Below, piece after piece: positions 18,002 to 26,310 of a DNA stretch of 36,349 bases (within the stretch, counting starts at the first letter, position 1; every line of letters starts with the position of its first letter). Origin of the DNA: Ignavibacteria bacterium (GTDB lineage: Bacteria > Bacteroidota > Ignavibacteria > Tepidaquicellales > Tepidaquicellaceae). The position numbers and the translations under genes are program-made. The notes beneath the pieces are model-generated. The model was not told the origin of the DNA, did not search any database, and saw only the letters and a program-made list of their open reading frames with translations. The stretch is from contig VGWA01000011.1 of NCBI GenBank assembly GCA_016873795.1, positions 1 through 36,349 on the forward strand, written 5' to 3'.

Positions 18002-19360
18002 ATGGATAAATTAAGATATGAAAGACCGTCAATCAAGCAAATGAATGCCGGATTGATGAATCAATACGGATTAAAAACCGAATATGCTCCGGTTCTTGAT
18101 ATAGACGGTGTACCGGTTAAAAAAATTATTTCTGAATACGGCTCGCCTGTGTTTGTTATCTCTGAACGGCAGCTGAGAAGAAATTATCAAAATGCGGTCA
18201 GAGCATTTAAAACCAGATACCCTAAGGTTCAGTTCGCCTGGTCTTATAAGACGAATTATCTCGATTCGGTATGCAGAGTTTTTCATCAGGAAGGTTCATG
18301 GGCTGAGGTTGTTTCGAGATTTGAATATCAGAAAGCACTGCGCAACGGAGTGCCGGGTAAAAAAATTGTTTTTAACGGACCTGATAAGAGAGAAGAAGAT
18401 ATCATCACTGCAATCAAAAATGATTCGCTTCTGCATATTGACCACTTCGACGAATTGTATCTGACTCTGGAACTTGCCGAAAAGTTAAATAAAAAACCGA
18501 GAGTGGCTATACGGGTTAATATGGATACAGGCATCTATCCGATGTGGGACAGATTCGGTTTTAACTATGAAAACGGTCAGGCATGGAATGCTATAAATAA
18601 AATTATGGCATCCGGTAAACTCGAATTCACGGGATTGCATACTCATATCGGAACATTTATGCTTGTTACTTCCGCTTATGCAGCGGCAGCTTCGAAGTTG
18701 TGCGACCTCGCGTATAATTTCAGGATTAAATTTAATAAAAATATTGAATATATAGACATCGGCGGAGGATTTCCGTCAACGAATACATTGAAAGGTTCTT
18801 ACCTGCAGGGAGTAGATACAGTACCGTCAATAGATGAATTTGCAGAAGCAATTACAAATACAATTGTTAATTACGGATTTAAACCTGAAGACCTTCCTAC
18901 TCTCATACTCGAAACAGGAAGAGCACTTGTTGATGATGCGGCGTTTTTACTCGGAACCGTTCTTGCTACTAAACGTCTGTCCGACGGAAGAAGAGCTACT
19001 ATTATGGATTTTGGAGTGAACCTGCTGTTTACTTCTTATTGGTATGACCATGAAATTTCTCCCGCTCAGGAATTTACGCAAAACTCCGAGGATATGGTCG
19101 TCTACGGTCCGCTGTGTATGAATATCGATGTTGTCAGGGAAAATATTAATCTGCCTCTGCTTCAGAAAGGAGATAATGTTGTTGTGCACAAAGTCGGAGC
19201 ATATAATATGACGCAATGGCAGCAGTTCATTACTATGAGACCTAAAGTCATACTTATCGATATGCAAAGAAATGTTCATATTATCCGAGAAACTGAAACA
19301 CTGGATTATATCACGGAACTTGAAAAAGTTCCCCAACACTTAACCGAAACAAATTTATAA
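18002..19360 (+). CDS. PLP-dependent decarboxylase, diaminopimelate-decarboxylase-like (fold type III)
   Basis: 452 residues with all PLP-binding elements of the LysA/ornithine-decarboxylase group: Lys83 in WSYKTNY (Schiff base), His215 in GLHTHIGT, Gly254-256 in IDIGGGFPS, and ETGR at 304-307 in place of the usual EPGR. In the C-terminal barrel the catalytic Cys372 and Asp376 are present as PLCMNIDV, and GAYNM follows. In true LysA the Cys is followed by Glu (CESxD), which contacts the distal end of diaminopimelate; here it is Met. The substrate is therefore probably not free diaminopimelate. A carrier- or peptide-bound amino acid is possible, as for BtrK of butirosin synthesis, which works after the ATP-grasp ligase BtrJ. 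It lies 28 bases after the ATP-grasp gene. Confidence 0.87.
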   Translation: MDKLRYERPSIKQMNAGLMNQYGLKTEYAPVLDIDGVPVKKIISEYGSPVFVISERQLRRNYQNAVRAFKTRYPKVQFAWSYKTNYLDSVCRVFHQEGSWAEVVSRFEYQKALRNGVPGKKIVFNGPDKREEDIITAIKNDSLLHIDHFDELYLTLELAEKLNKKPRVAIRVNMDTGIYPMWDRFGFNYENGQAWNAINKIMASGKLEFTGLHTHIGTFMLVTSAYAAAASKLCDLAYNFRIKFNKNIEYIDIGGGFPSTNTLKGSYLQGVDTVPSIDEFAEAITNTIVNYGFKPEDLPTLILETGRALVDDAAFLLGTVLATKRLSDGRRATIMDFGVNLLFTSYWYDHEISPAQEFTQNSEDMVVYGPLCMNIDVVRENINLPLLQKGDNVVVHKVGAYNMTQWQQFITMRPKVILIDMQRNVHIIRETETLDYITELEKVPQHLTETNL

Positions 19361-19364
19361 TAAC

Positions 19365-21560
19365 GTGCCTAAGAGATCTTTTCTATCAAATATTAAATTA
19401 CTTTCCGAAGGCGTTATTAAAAGTTATTCGGTAATTTTTTATTCTCAGAGTTATCTGCTGGGATTCCTGCTTATCGCCGTAACTTTTTTAAATCCGGTTA
19501 CGGGTTTGTACGGTGTTGTCTCCTGTCTGACGGCAAATGTTTTTGCGGTTTATACAGGTCTTAATGAAAAGCAAATAAAAGAAGGACTGTTCGGGTTTAA
19601 TTCCGTACTTATTGGAATTGCTGTTGCTTTTTATTTCCGGTTTACAGCTTATTCACTGGTGATTCTTATTTTCATTTCGCTCTTTACCGTGATTATTTCT
19701 GTTTGGCTCAGCGGATGGCTCGGAAAATACGGCTTACCGTATCTTAGCTTGCCTTTTATGATTATGCTCTGGATACTACTTCTTGCTTCGAAACAGTTTC
19801 CCATTCTTACGATGAATACGGGTGCCGATGCTTTGTTCTTTTCTCAGTTCGGTGCGGCAGTAAAAACAGCTGCAAACTTTGCAGGATTTAATGAGTACAT
19901 TTCATCAACCAATTTCCAGCTTGTTGTTTCGGGTTACCTGAAATCTTTATCAGCGATTCTTCTGCAGCCGGATAACTTCACAGGTTTTATTATTGCTGTC
20001 GGTCTGCTCGTTTATTCGCGGATTGCTTTTACTCTGTCTGTTATCGGGTATATATTTGCATTGATTCTGTATTCTGTTGCAGGAGTAGCTTTGTCTCATA
20101 CCGATTATTATCTTATCGGATTTAATTATATACTGACTGCAATTGCAATCGGAGGTTTCTTTACCGTTCCTTCTCTGAATTCGTATTTGTGGATTTTTTT
20201 CCTGACTCCTATTATTGCTCTTGTTATTCACAGTTCGTCTCTTCTACTTTCTGTCGTATTCCTACCGGTTTATTCGCTTCCTTTTTGCATAGTCGTTATT
20301 TTATTTCTTTATTTTGTCAAGTTCAGATATACAGGCAAGGGAATTAAACTGATAATGTATAATTATTATTCGCCGGAAAAAAATTTATATAAACATCTGA
20401 ATTTCGGCGAGCAATTCAAAAACAGCATTTATTATATTTTTCAACTGCCGTTTTGGAGCGAATGGAAAGTAACTCAGGGCTATAACGGCGGAATTACCCA
20501 CACAGGCGATTGGGCAGGAGCTCTGGACTTCGAAATTTATGACGAAGAACAAAAACCTTATATGAATAATCCTTCGAAAATCGAAGAATATTATTGCTAC
20601 AATAAACCTGTGCTTGCGCCGGCAGACGGATTTGTAACTGAAGTAGTTAACCATGTCGACGATAATAAGCCGGGAGAAGTGAATGTGAATGAAAATTGGG
20701 GTAATACGGTAATAATTTATCACATACAGGGCTTGTATTCCAAACTTTCACATTTGAAAAAAGGAAGTATCAAAGTCGTTAAAGGTCAATATGTAAAAAA
20801 AGGCGATACAATCGGTTACTGCGGAAATTCAGGCAGATCTCCGTTTCCGCATTTGCATTTTCAGGTTCAAACTACACCATATATCGGCTCGAGAACACTC
20901 GAATATCCGATAAGTTATTATCTGACTGATAATAATAACTCGAAAGAACTTAAGATTTTTGAAATTCCGGAAAAAAGCGATATTGTATGTAATGTTTTGA
21001 AAAATCCTCTGCTGAAAAATGCTTTTAATTTTTTACCGGGAAAAATATTCAATGTTAAAATTACAACGCCTAAAGGAATCAGAGAAGAAAAATGGGAAGT
21101 TTTTACGGACGCTTATAATTATACTTATATCTACTGCCATAAATCAAAAGCGTATTCTTATTTTGTAAATAATGATACAATGCTTTATTTTACGGATTAC
21201 GAAGGGTATAAAAAATGCGGACTTTATTATTTTTATATTGCTTTGAATAAAGTATTGCTGGGCTTTTATCCCGAAATAAAAATATCGAATAAACTTCCTG
21301 TAAATATATTGAATAATAAACTGCTGTTTCTTATACAGGATTTTGTTGCACCGTTTTTTCAGTTTATCAATCCGATATATAAACTTGAATACAAAACAGC
21401 AAAAGATGAATTTGCCGTTAATGAACTTGTATTAAATACAAAAATTTACACGAAAATTTTTAATTTTAAAACAAAAGAAAAGAATTTTGTAACAGAACTG
21501 AAAAATGATAAAATAAGCAAAATAATTTTTGATGATAAAATAACTATGGAGTTTATGTAA
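19365..21560 (+). CDS. Urea-transporter-family channel fused to M23 peptidase domain
   Basis: 731 residues. Residues about 10-320 are a urea transporter (UT) domain with about ten membrane helices. The two internal repeats are marked by EGLFGFNSVLIGIAVAF and GFNYILTAIAIGGFF, the UT signature. Residues about 370-510 are an M23 (lysostaphin-type) metallopeptidase domain with zinc ligands His379 and Asp388 (HTGDWAGALDF) and the HLH pair His496/His498 (FPHLHFQV), so it looks catalytically intact. The last 220 residues form a further beta-rich region I do not recognise. The start is GTG, five bases after the preceding stop. The fusion puts a peptidoglycan-binding or -cutting domain in the periplasm next to a small-molecule channel. 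No urease genes are nearby. Confidence 0.85.
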   Translation: MPKRSFLSNIKLLSEGVIKSYSVIFYSQSYLLGFLLIAVTFLNPVTGLYGVVSCLTANVFAVYTGLNEKQIKEGLFGFNSVLIGIAVAFYFRFTAYSLVILIFISLFTVIISVWLSGWLGKYGLPYLSLPFMIMLWILLLASKQFPILTMNTGADALFFSQFGAAVKTAANFAGFNEYISSTNFQLVVSGYLKSLSAILLQPDNFTGFIIAVGLLVYSRIAFTLSVIGYIFALILYSVAGVALSHTDYYLIGFNYILTAIAIGGFFTVPSLNSYLWIFFLTPIIALVIHSSSLLLSVVFLPVYSLPFCIVVILFLYFVKFRYTGKGIKLIMYNYYSPEKNLYKHLNFGEQFKNSIYYIFQLPFWSEWKVTQGYNGGITHTGDWAGALDFEIYDEEQKPYMNNPSKIEEYYCYNKPVLAPADGFVTEVVNHVDDNKPGEVNVNENWGNTVIIYHIQGLYSKLSHLKKGSIKVVKGQYVKKGDTIGYCGNSGRSPFPHLHFQVQTTPYIGSRTLEYPISYYLTDNNNSKELKIFEIPEKSDIVCNVLKNPLLKNAFNFLPGKIFNVKITTPKGIREEKWEVFTDAYNYTYIYCHKSKAYSYFVNNDTMLYFTDYEGYKKCGLYYFYIALNKVLLGFYPEIKISNKLPVNILNNKLLFLIQDFVAPFFQFINPIYKLEYKTAKDEFAVNELVLNTKIYTKIFNFKTKEKNFVTELKNDKISKIIFDDKITMEFM

Positions 21561-21567
21561 TTAGCCT

Positions 21568-22812
21568 ATGATGTATTTGCAGCAGATAATAATTAACGTT
21601 TATACTTCCAAAAAAAATATAATCAGAAATTTAATTTTTTTGATTGTGCTGACTTATATGATCCCGTCATCTGCGGAATCCCAGCAAATATTGAGCACAA
21701 AAACTGTGGACAGCATTTCATATTCTTACTATATGAACAAAGACTGGACTAAACTTATCGATTTTGCTGAAAATTCGATTGATAACGGATTTGAATTTGC
21801 AATGCTGAGAATGCGTCTCGGAATCGCATATTTTGAAAAAAGTAATTATATAGATGCAATAAAGAATTTTGAAAAAGTTCTCGAATTCGATAGTTCGAAT
21901 AAAACTGCGATGGAATATCTTTACTATTGCAATAAGTATCTGAACCGCGATGGTGAAGCGGATTATACAGCATATAAATTTCCTGAAAGCGTTCGGAAAA
22001 AAATTAATTACAGAAGCATCAGATTAGCCGAAAGAGTAAATCTGGAAGGAGGAGTTAAATTCAACAACAATAAAGACAGGGATAATCTGATGTATTATTA
22101 CATAGGACTGGATAATACTCTGCTTCCTGTATTGAAACTTTCTCTTTATTTTCAGCAGTATCAGCAGAAAAAATATTATGACTTCTTTAATTTCGTGCAA
22201 AATAAAAAAGACAGATATTCATTTACGGTCAATCAATATCAGTATTTTATAAAACCTTCGTTACATTTACCGTTGAATATCACGGTTATACCCGCATTTA
22301 ATTATGTGTCGACTAAATGGAATAACACTTATACTTACTCGAGGGGTTATCATTTATCGGTTATAAAATCTGTTTCGAAATTCGATGTCGGCGGATATTT
22401 CAATTATTCAGATTTAAACAACAGCTATCAGCGTCAGTGGGGATTGTATTTCAATACATATCCGCTTGGAAATTTGAATTTATATACATTATCAACACTG
22501 ACTTTACAAAATCAGAACAAAACAAATTATATAATCTTTGACCAGGTCCTCGGAGGCAAGGTATCCGATTTTCTCTGGCTCGAAGCATCCGCAACGTTCG
22601 GGGATATAGATAATTATACCGAAAAACAGGGATTATATATATATAACTCGATTGATAAAACGACTTTTAAATTCGGTTCATCAGCAATTTTTTATATCAG
22701 CAGCGAATTTCAATTCGAAATTCAGTATCAACTGGAAAATAAAAAACAATTCGGAACTAATAAGGAATATAAACAAAATGCAATAATAGGAGGAATAAAA
22801 TGGACATTTTAA
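21568..22812 (+). CDS. TPR plus outer-membrane beta-barrel protein (YaiO-like architecture)
   Basis: 414 residues. A basic N-terminus and hydrophobic segment (NLIFLIVLTYMIPSSAESQQ) form a signal peptide. Residues about 45-125 contain two TPR-like helix pairs (RMRLGIAYFEKSNYIDAIKN followed by FEKVLEFDSSNKTAMEYLYY). From about residue 150 on, alternating aromatic strands build a barrel (LEGGVKFNNNKDRDNLMYYY, then repeated YFQQY and FNYS segments) ending in IIGGIKWTF, a textbook C-terminal Phe. The layout resembles YaiO family barrels. Two ATGs (21568, 21571) are possible. Its 3' end overlaps the next gene by 13 bases. Confidence 0.78.
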   Translation: MMYLQQIIINVYTSKKNIIRNLIFLIVLTYMIPSSAESQQILSTKTVDSISYSYYMNKDWTKLIDFAENSIDNGFEFAMLRMRLGIAYFEKSNYIDAIKNFEKVLEFDSSNKTAMEYLYYCNKYLNRDGEADYTAYKFPESVRKKINYRSIRLAERVNLEGGVKFNNNKDRDNLMYYYIGLDNTLLPVLKLSLYFQQYQQKKYYDFFNFVQNKKDRYSFTVNQYQYFIKPSLHLPLNITVIPAFNYVSTKWNNTYTYSRGYHLSVIKSVSKFDVGGYFNYSDLNNSYQRQWGLYFNTYPLGNLNLYTLSTLTLQNQNKTNYIIFDQVLGGKVSDFLWLEASATFGDIDNYTEKQGLYIYNSIDKTTFKFGSSAIFYISSEFQFEIQYQLENKKQFGTNKEYKQNAIIGGIKWTF

Positions 22813-23435
22813 AAAACATTTCCCCGCGCAAACTGGGAATCGTATTTATATTATTCTTTTTCTGCTTGACCGCATCTGAATCGTTTACTCAGGACTTGGA
22901 AAAGGTGTTTTCGGCAAGTTATATTTATGAAAAGAAAGGTGATTATGCATCAGCAATAATAGAAATAATGGATGTATATGTAAGCGATTCATATCAGATG
23001 AATACACGTCTCGGATGGTTGAATTATCTTGCGGGAAACTTTACTGAATCACGGCAGTATTACGGCAAATCAATCAATCTGAAGCCGGGTGCACTGGAAC
23101 CGAAATTTGGTTATGCTAATACATCCGCTTCACTTGGAAACTGGGATGACGCAATGGAACAGTATTTTGAAATTCTGAAAATTGATCCTAATAACACTTT
23201 TGCAAGCTTCCGTCTCGGAATGATTTATTACAACAGGGAAGACTATTCAAAAGCATTTGCGTTATTCGAAAAAGTTGCGAATTTTTATCCGCTCGATTTC
23301 GACTCGAATCTCATGCTCGGATGGACATACTGGAGACTCGGGAAAAACTCTGAAGCAAAAGAAATGTTCAAAATAGCATTATTAATTTCACCTGGCAATG
23401 CCTCTGCCAATGAAGGATTGAGCCTTATAAAATAA
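22800..23435 (+). CDS. Periplasmic TPR-repeat protein
   Basis: 211 residues. A perfect AGGAGG at 22788-22793, six bases before ATG 22800 and inside the end of the barrel gene, fixes the start and shows tight coupling. Signal peptide: LGIVFILFFFCLTASESFTQ. The mature part is five to six tetratricopeptide repeats (for example YYGKSINLKPGALEPKFGYA, DAMEQYFEILKIDPNNTFA, AFALFEKVANFYPLDFDS, AKEMFKIALLISPGNASA). It is probably a periplasmic scaffold for the barrel and the UT/M23 protein. Its last base is the A of the miaA start codon (TAATG). Confidence 0.8.
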   Translation: MDILKNISPRKLGIVFILFFFCLTASESFTQDLEKVFSASYIYEKKGDYASAIIEIMDVYVSDSYQMNTRLGWLNYLAGNFTESRQYYGKSINLKPGALEPKFGYANTSASLGNWDDAMEQYFEILKIDPNNTFASFRLGMIYYNREDYSKAFALFEKVANFYPLDFDSNLMLGWTYWRLGKNSEAKEMFKIALLISPGNASANEGLSLIK

Positions 23436-24370
23436 TGAGAAAAACAATTGCGGTAGTCGGACCTACGGCATCAGGTAAGTCAAAATTCGCCGTTCAACTT
23501 GCGGGAATAATCGGGGGTGAAATAGTTTCGGCGGATTCCAGGCAGATTTATAAAGGAATACCTGTTGCTTCCAACATAATACCTCTTCAGGAACGGAAAG
23601 GAATTACACATCATTTTATTGAACAGCTGAACCTTCAGGAAGAATTTGCCGCCGGGGAGTATGCCAGACAGGCAGGAAATGTTATAAATAAAATTTTTGA
23701 AAAAGGTAAAATTCCCGTTATTTGCGGCGGGAGCGGTTTGTATATCAAAGCATTAATTGACGGATTTTTCGAGGGAAACTTCAAAGACAACGAAATCCGG
23801 AAGAAACTTAAAGAGGAACTGCGGGAAAAAGGAAAAGAATATCTCTATGATAAATTAAAACAATTCGATCCCGAAACAGCAGAAAAAATCACACCTGCTT
23901 TTTCCACAAGAATTATGAGAGCACTTGAAGTCTATTACTTATCGGGGAAAAAAATATCCGAACTCCAGAAAATAAATGTTAAACCTGATTTCGAAACTGT
24001 TCAAATCGGACTTAACTGGAATAGAGAAAAATTATATAAGAGAATTAATGACAGAGTAGACGAGATGATAAAAAACGGATTACTCGAGGAGGTGAAGATA
24101 CTTAAAGTCGAGGGATATCATTATTCCAGATTTAATTCGCTTAATACCGTAGGTGTAAAGGAAGTATTAGATTATCTGGATGGATATATATCCGAAACGG
24201 AGATGATTGAATTAATCAAAAGAAATACCAGACGCTACGCAAAGCGTCAGTTGACCTGGTTCAATACCGATGTTAGAATACAATGGATAGAAATGAATGA
24301 AAAGATCAACCCGTTTGAAACGGAAACGGTTAAATCATTGATAAAAGAAATAAAATCAGATATCAGTTAG
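23435..24370 (+). CDS. miaA: tRNA dimethylallyltransferase
   Basis: Transfers dimethylallyl to A37 of tRNAs reading UNN codons, the first step to ms2i6A. 311 residues, standard length. The P-loop GPTASGKSK at residues 8-16, the DSRQIYKG substrate segment, CGGSGLYIKALIDG and the C-terminal RNTRRYAKRQLTWFNTD motif are all present. It is a housekeeping gene at the end of the PqqD/ATP-grasp run and is probably only a passenger, although the one-base overlap implies co-translation. Confidence 0.96.
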   Translation: MRKTIAVVGPTASGKSKFAVQLAGIIGGEIVSADSRQIYKGIPVASNIIPLQERKGITHHFIEQLNLQEEFAAGEYARQAGNVINKIFEKGKIPVICGGSGLYIKALIDGFFEGNFKDNEIRKKLKEELREKGKEYLYDKLKQFDPETAEKITPAFSTRIMRALEVYYLSGKKISELQKINVKPDFETVQIGLNWNREKLYKRINDRVDEMIKNGLLEEVKILKVEGYHYSRFNSLNTVGVKEVLDYLDGYISETEMIELIKRNTRRYAKRQLTWFNTDVRIQWIEMNEKINPFETETVKSLIKEIKSDIS

Positions 24371-24405
24371 TTGTTTCTTTATAGTAATTTTTTTTCGTTT
24401 TTAAG

Positions 24406-25419
24406 TTACTGATTTTCCCCGCTCACCAGACGGTATTCACTCAGATTATTTTCGAAAACAATCTGATTTCCTTCATTGAGTATAATTATTTTATTTTTTA
24501 ATCCCGTATAGTCTTCTCTCTGAAGTATGGTTTTCATTGATTCAAGAGGGAAGTTTGCATCACGGAAATATTCGATTGCACCGTAATGTATCGGTAACAT
24601 AAATTCCGCATTTACATCCTTCATCAAGTCCAGTCCTTCTATTGAAGAAGTATGATATTTAAAACCTTTTCCATCACAGTCGAGGCAGGGACCTAAAGGA
24701 ATAAATGCCAGATTGATTTTAAAATTTTTTCCTATCACTTTGAATGCTTCAGGATGATAACCTGTATCCCCGGCATAATATATGCATACTTCTTTGTATT
24801 CTATTATGTAACCGATGTGTCCCTGCACTTTCCATAAGTACGTATCTAATGCGTATCGTCCTCCCGTATGCAGTGCATAGACCGGTGTTATTTTTATCCC
24901 GTCGATAGTTTGTGAATCTCCGATAAAATAATTTGATAACGCCTTTGATATTTTTATTCTTGTCTGCGGGAAATCGAAATCAGGAAGATAATATTCGGTT
25001 CCTTCGGGATAAATCAGATGTGTCTTGGGGAATTTACTTTCGAAATAACCAATCGAATTAAAGTGAAGATGGTCGATATGTGAATGTGATATAAAAATAT
25101 AATCCAGTTTTGAAATAGATTCACGGTCTAATCCCGCTTCTTTAATTCTTGTAAATACTCCGACAAGCGAATTTTCAAAAAAAGGGTCGAATAAAATAAC
25201 CTTATCATAAATCTGTAAAAGTACGGAGGAATGTCCTATCCATAGTGCAGATAATTTAATATTGTCTTTCACAGGTTTGGATATTTTAAACTTTACTTTT
25301 TCGGGGGGAGTGGAAATTGTTCTTCCGATATTTTTTGTCAGAATCGAAAATCCGGCGCACCCGCTTATGATTAGCGATATAAAAATTATTATAATGATGT
25401 AAGAAATGGTTTTTTTCAT
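24406..25419 (-). CDS. Metallo-beta-lactamase-fold lipoprotein (NAPE-PLD/UlaG-like hydrolase)
   Basis: 337 residues, exported: signal II sequence ending in the lipobox ISGC (Cys21). The metal site is complete: HSHIDH at 112-117 supplies the HxHxDH ligands, with GHSSVLLQI upstream, YAGDTGYH and the late PIHYGAIEYF histidine. The order matches the beta-lactamase superfamily domain of N-acyl-phosphatidylethanolamine phospholipase D and related phosphodiesterases or lactonases. The substrate is unknown; a membrane lipid or its headgroup is reasonable given the lipid anchor. It follows the barrel gene with a TGATG overlap and converges on miaA across a 35-base gap lacking an obvious hairpin. Confidence 0.85.
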   Translation of the reverse strand: MKKTISYIIIIIFISLIISGCAGFSILTKNIGRTISTPPEKVKFKISKPVKDNIKLSALWIGHSSVLLQIYDKVILFDPFFENSLVGVFTRIKEAGLDRESISKLDYIFISHSHIDHLHFNSIGYFESKFPKTHLIYPEGTEYYLPDFDFPQTRIKISKALSNYFIGDSQTIDGIKITPVYALHTGGRYALDTYLWKVQGHIGYIIEYKEVCIYYAGDTGYHPEAFKVIGKNFKINLAFIPLGPCLDCDGKGFKYHTSSIEGLDLMKDVNAEFMLPIHYGAIEYFRDANFPLESMKTILQREDYTGLKNKIIILNEGNQIVFENNLSEYRLVSGENQ

Positions 25420-26003
25420 CAGAAATATTTAAAATAAAAATTAAAAGTATAGCGTGACCTTGAATCGAAGTTGTAACCTGCTTGAAAACCGACAATACCT
25501 GCAATAAAATAAATCCCGGCTTCAATTCCGAATGACTGATATTTTTCACCTGAATTTAAATTTCTGTAATTATATTTTCCGCCTATGGATGCGGAAATAT
25601 TCTCGCCCATTTCCGATACAGGAAGAATGAGACGTGTACCTGTACTTAATCCGAATTTATTGAAATTATTGTATGAATAAGAGGCTGTAGCAAGTTCAGG
25701 TTGGATAAATATTTCTATTGAACCTGTGTTTCTTCTTACCGGATTAATCATAAAAAACTGAAAAGGGGATACGTATTTATTTGCGGTGAAAGAGAAATTC
25801 ACGGGTGTAATGTTCCATTTCAAAGCTAACTGTATTCGTGCATCGTTGGAATTTGCATCCTGTACAAATCCGAATGAAGGAACTGCCTGAAGCAAAGTCC
25901 AGGATATATATTTCCCGGTTGTGTTTTCCTTTTCCTGAGGAAGTGCAGGAATATTAAGAAAGATTAGAATAATGAGAGTATTTATTACTTTTAGGATATG
26001 CAT
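25419..26003 (-). CDS. Outer-membrane beta-barrel-like protein, unknown function
   Basis: 194 residues. Signal peptide VINTLIILIFLNIPALPQE. The mature part contains about ten amphipathic strands (IQLALKWNITPVNFSFTANK, GSIEIFIQPELATASYSYNN, ENISASIGGKYNYRNL) and finishes YTFNFYFKYF with a terminal Phe, so outer-membrane insertion is likely. It is the first gene of a two-gene minus-strand unit with the metallo-hydrolase lipoprotein, one base overlapping. No family recognised. Confidence 0.7.
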   Translation of the reverse strand: MHILKVINTLIILIFLNIPALPQEKENTTGKYISWTLLQAVPSFGFVQDANSNDARIQLALKWNITPVNFSFTANKYVSPFQFFMINPVRRNTGSIEIFIQPELATASYSYNNFNKFGLSTGTRLILPVSEMGENISASIGGKYNYRNLNSGEKYQSFGIEAGIYFIAGIVGFQAGYNFDSRSRYTFNFYFKYF

Positions 26004-26051
26004 ATTAATAAATTGTTAACAATTAAGAGTGTAAAAAAATTACAAATTGAA

Positions 26052-26114
26052 AACATATAACGTATAACATATAACATATAACATATAACATATAACATAT
26101 AACATATAACATAT
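26052..26114. repeat. Heptanucleotide tandem repeat (AACATAT)x9
   Basis: Nine consecutive 7-bp units AACATAT, exact except for one AACGTAT in the second copy. It lies in the upstream region of the barrel gene at 25419-26003 and is the most regular of the 7-bp-periodic tracts in this window. Confidence 0.95.
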
Positions 26115-26160
26115 ATTATCGAATATATTGTAAAAAATTATTCATCATTCATTTGCTTAA

Positions 26161-26225
26161 ATTCGTTATAATTCGTGGCATTAATCATTCGGGTCAATTC
26201 GTGTTATTTTTATTCGCGTAAATTC
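26161..26225. repeat. ATTCG-phased intergenic repeat, locus 1
   Basis: ATTCGTTATAATTCGTGG at 26161-26178 is followed by further ATTCG words about 10 bp apart (ATTCGGGTCAATTCGTG, ATTCGCGTAAATTC). It is nearly identical to two 18-bp copies at 29128 and 29178. Confidence 0.75.
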
Positions 26226-26237
26226 ATTCTCAAAACA

Positions 26238-26293
26238 CTTTACCTTTCACTTTTTACTTTTTATTAATAATTCTAATTCTACATTTTACATTA
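26238..26293. repeat. Degenerate 7-bp-periodic tract
   Basis: Reads in heptads CTTTACC, TTTCACT, TTTTACT, TTTTATT, AATAATT, CTAATTC, TACATTT, TACATTA. Sequence drifts but phase is kept. Together with the heptamer array and the ATTCG element it fills the 300 bases upstream of the barrel gene, in which no gene is seen. Confidence 0.6.
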
Positions 26294-26310
26294 TTTTTCG
26301 TTTGTCATTT

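Noticed and set aside
19365-21560. Ordinary urea uptake gene of a urease cluster
   Set aside because: No urease or accessory genes nearby, and the M23 fusion and operon context point to another role.
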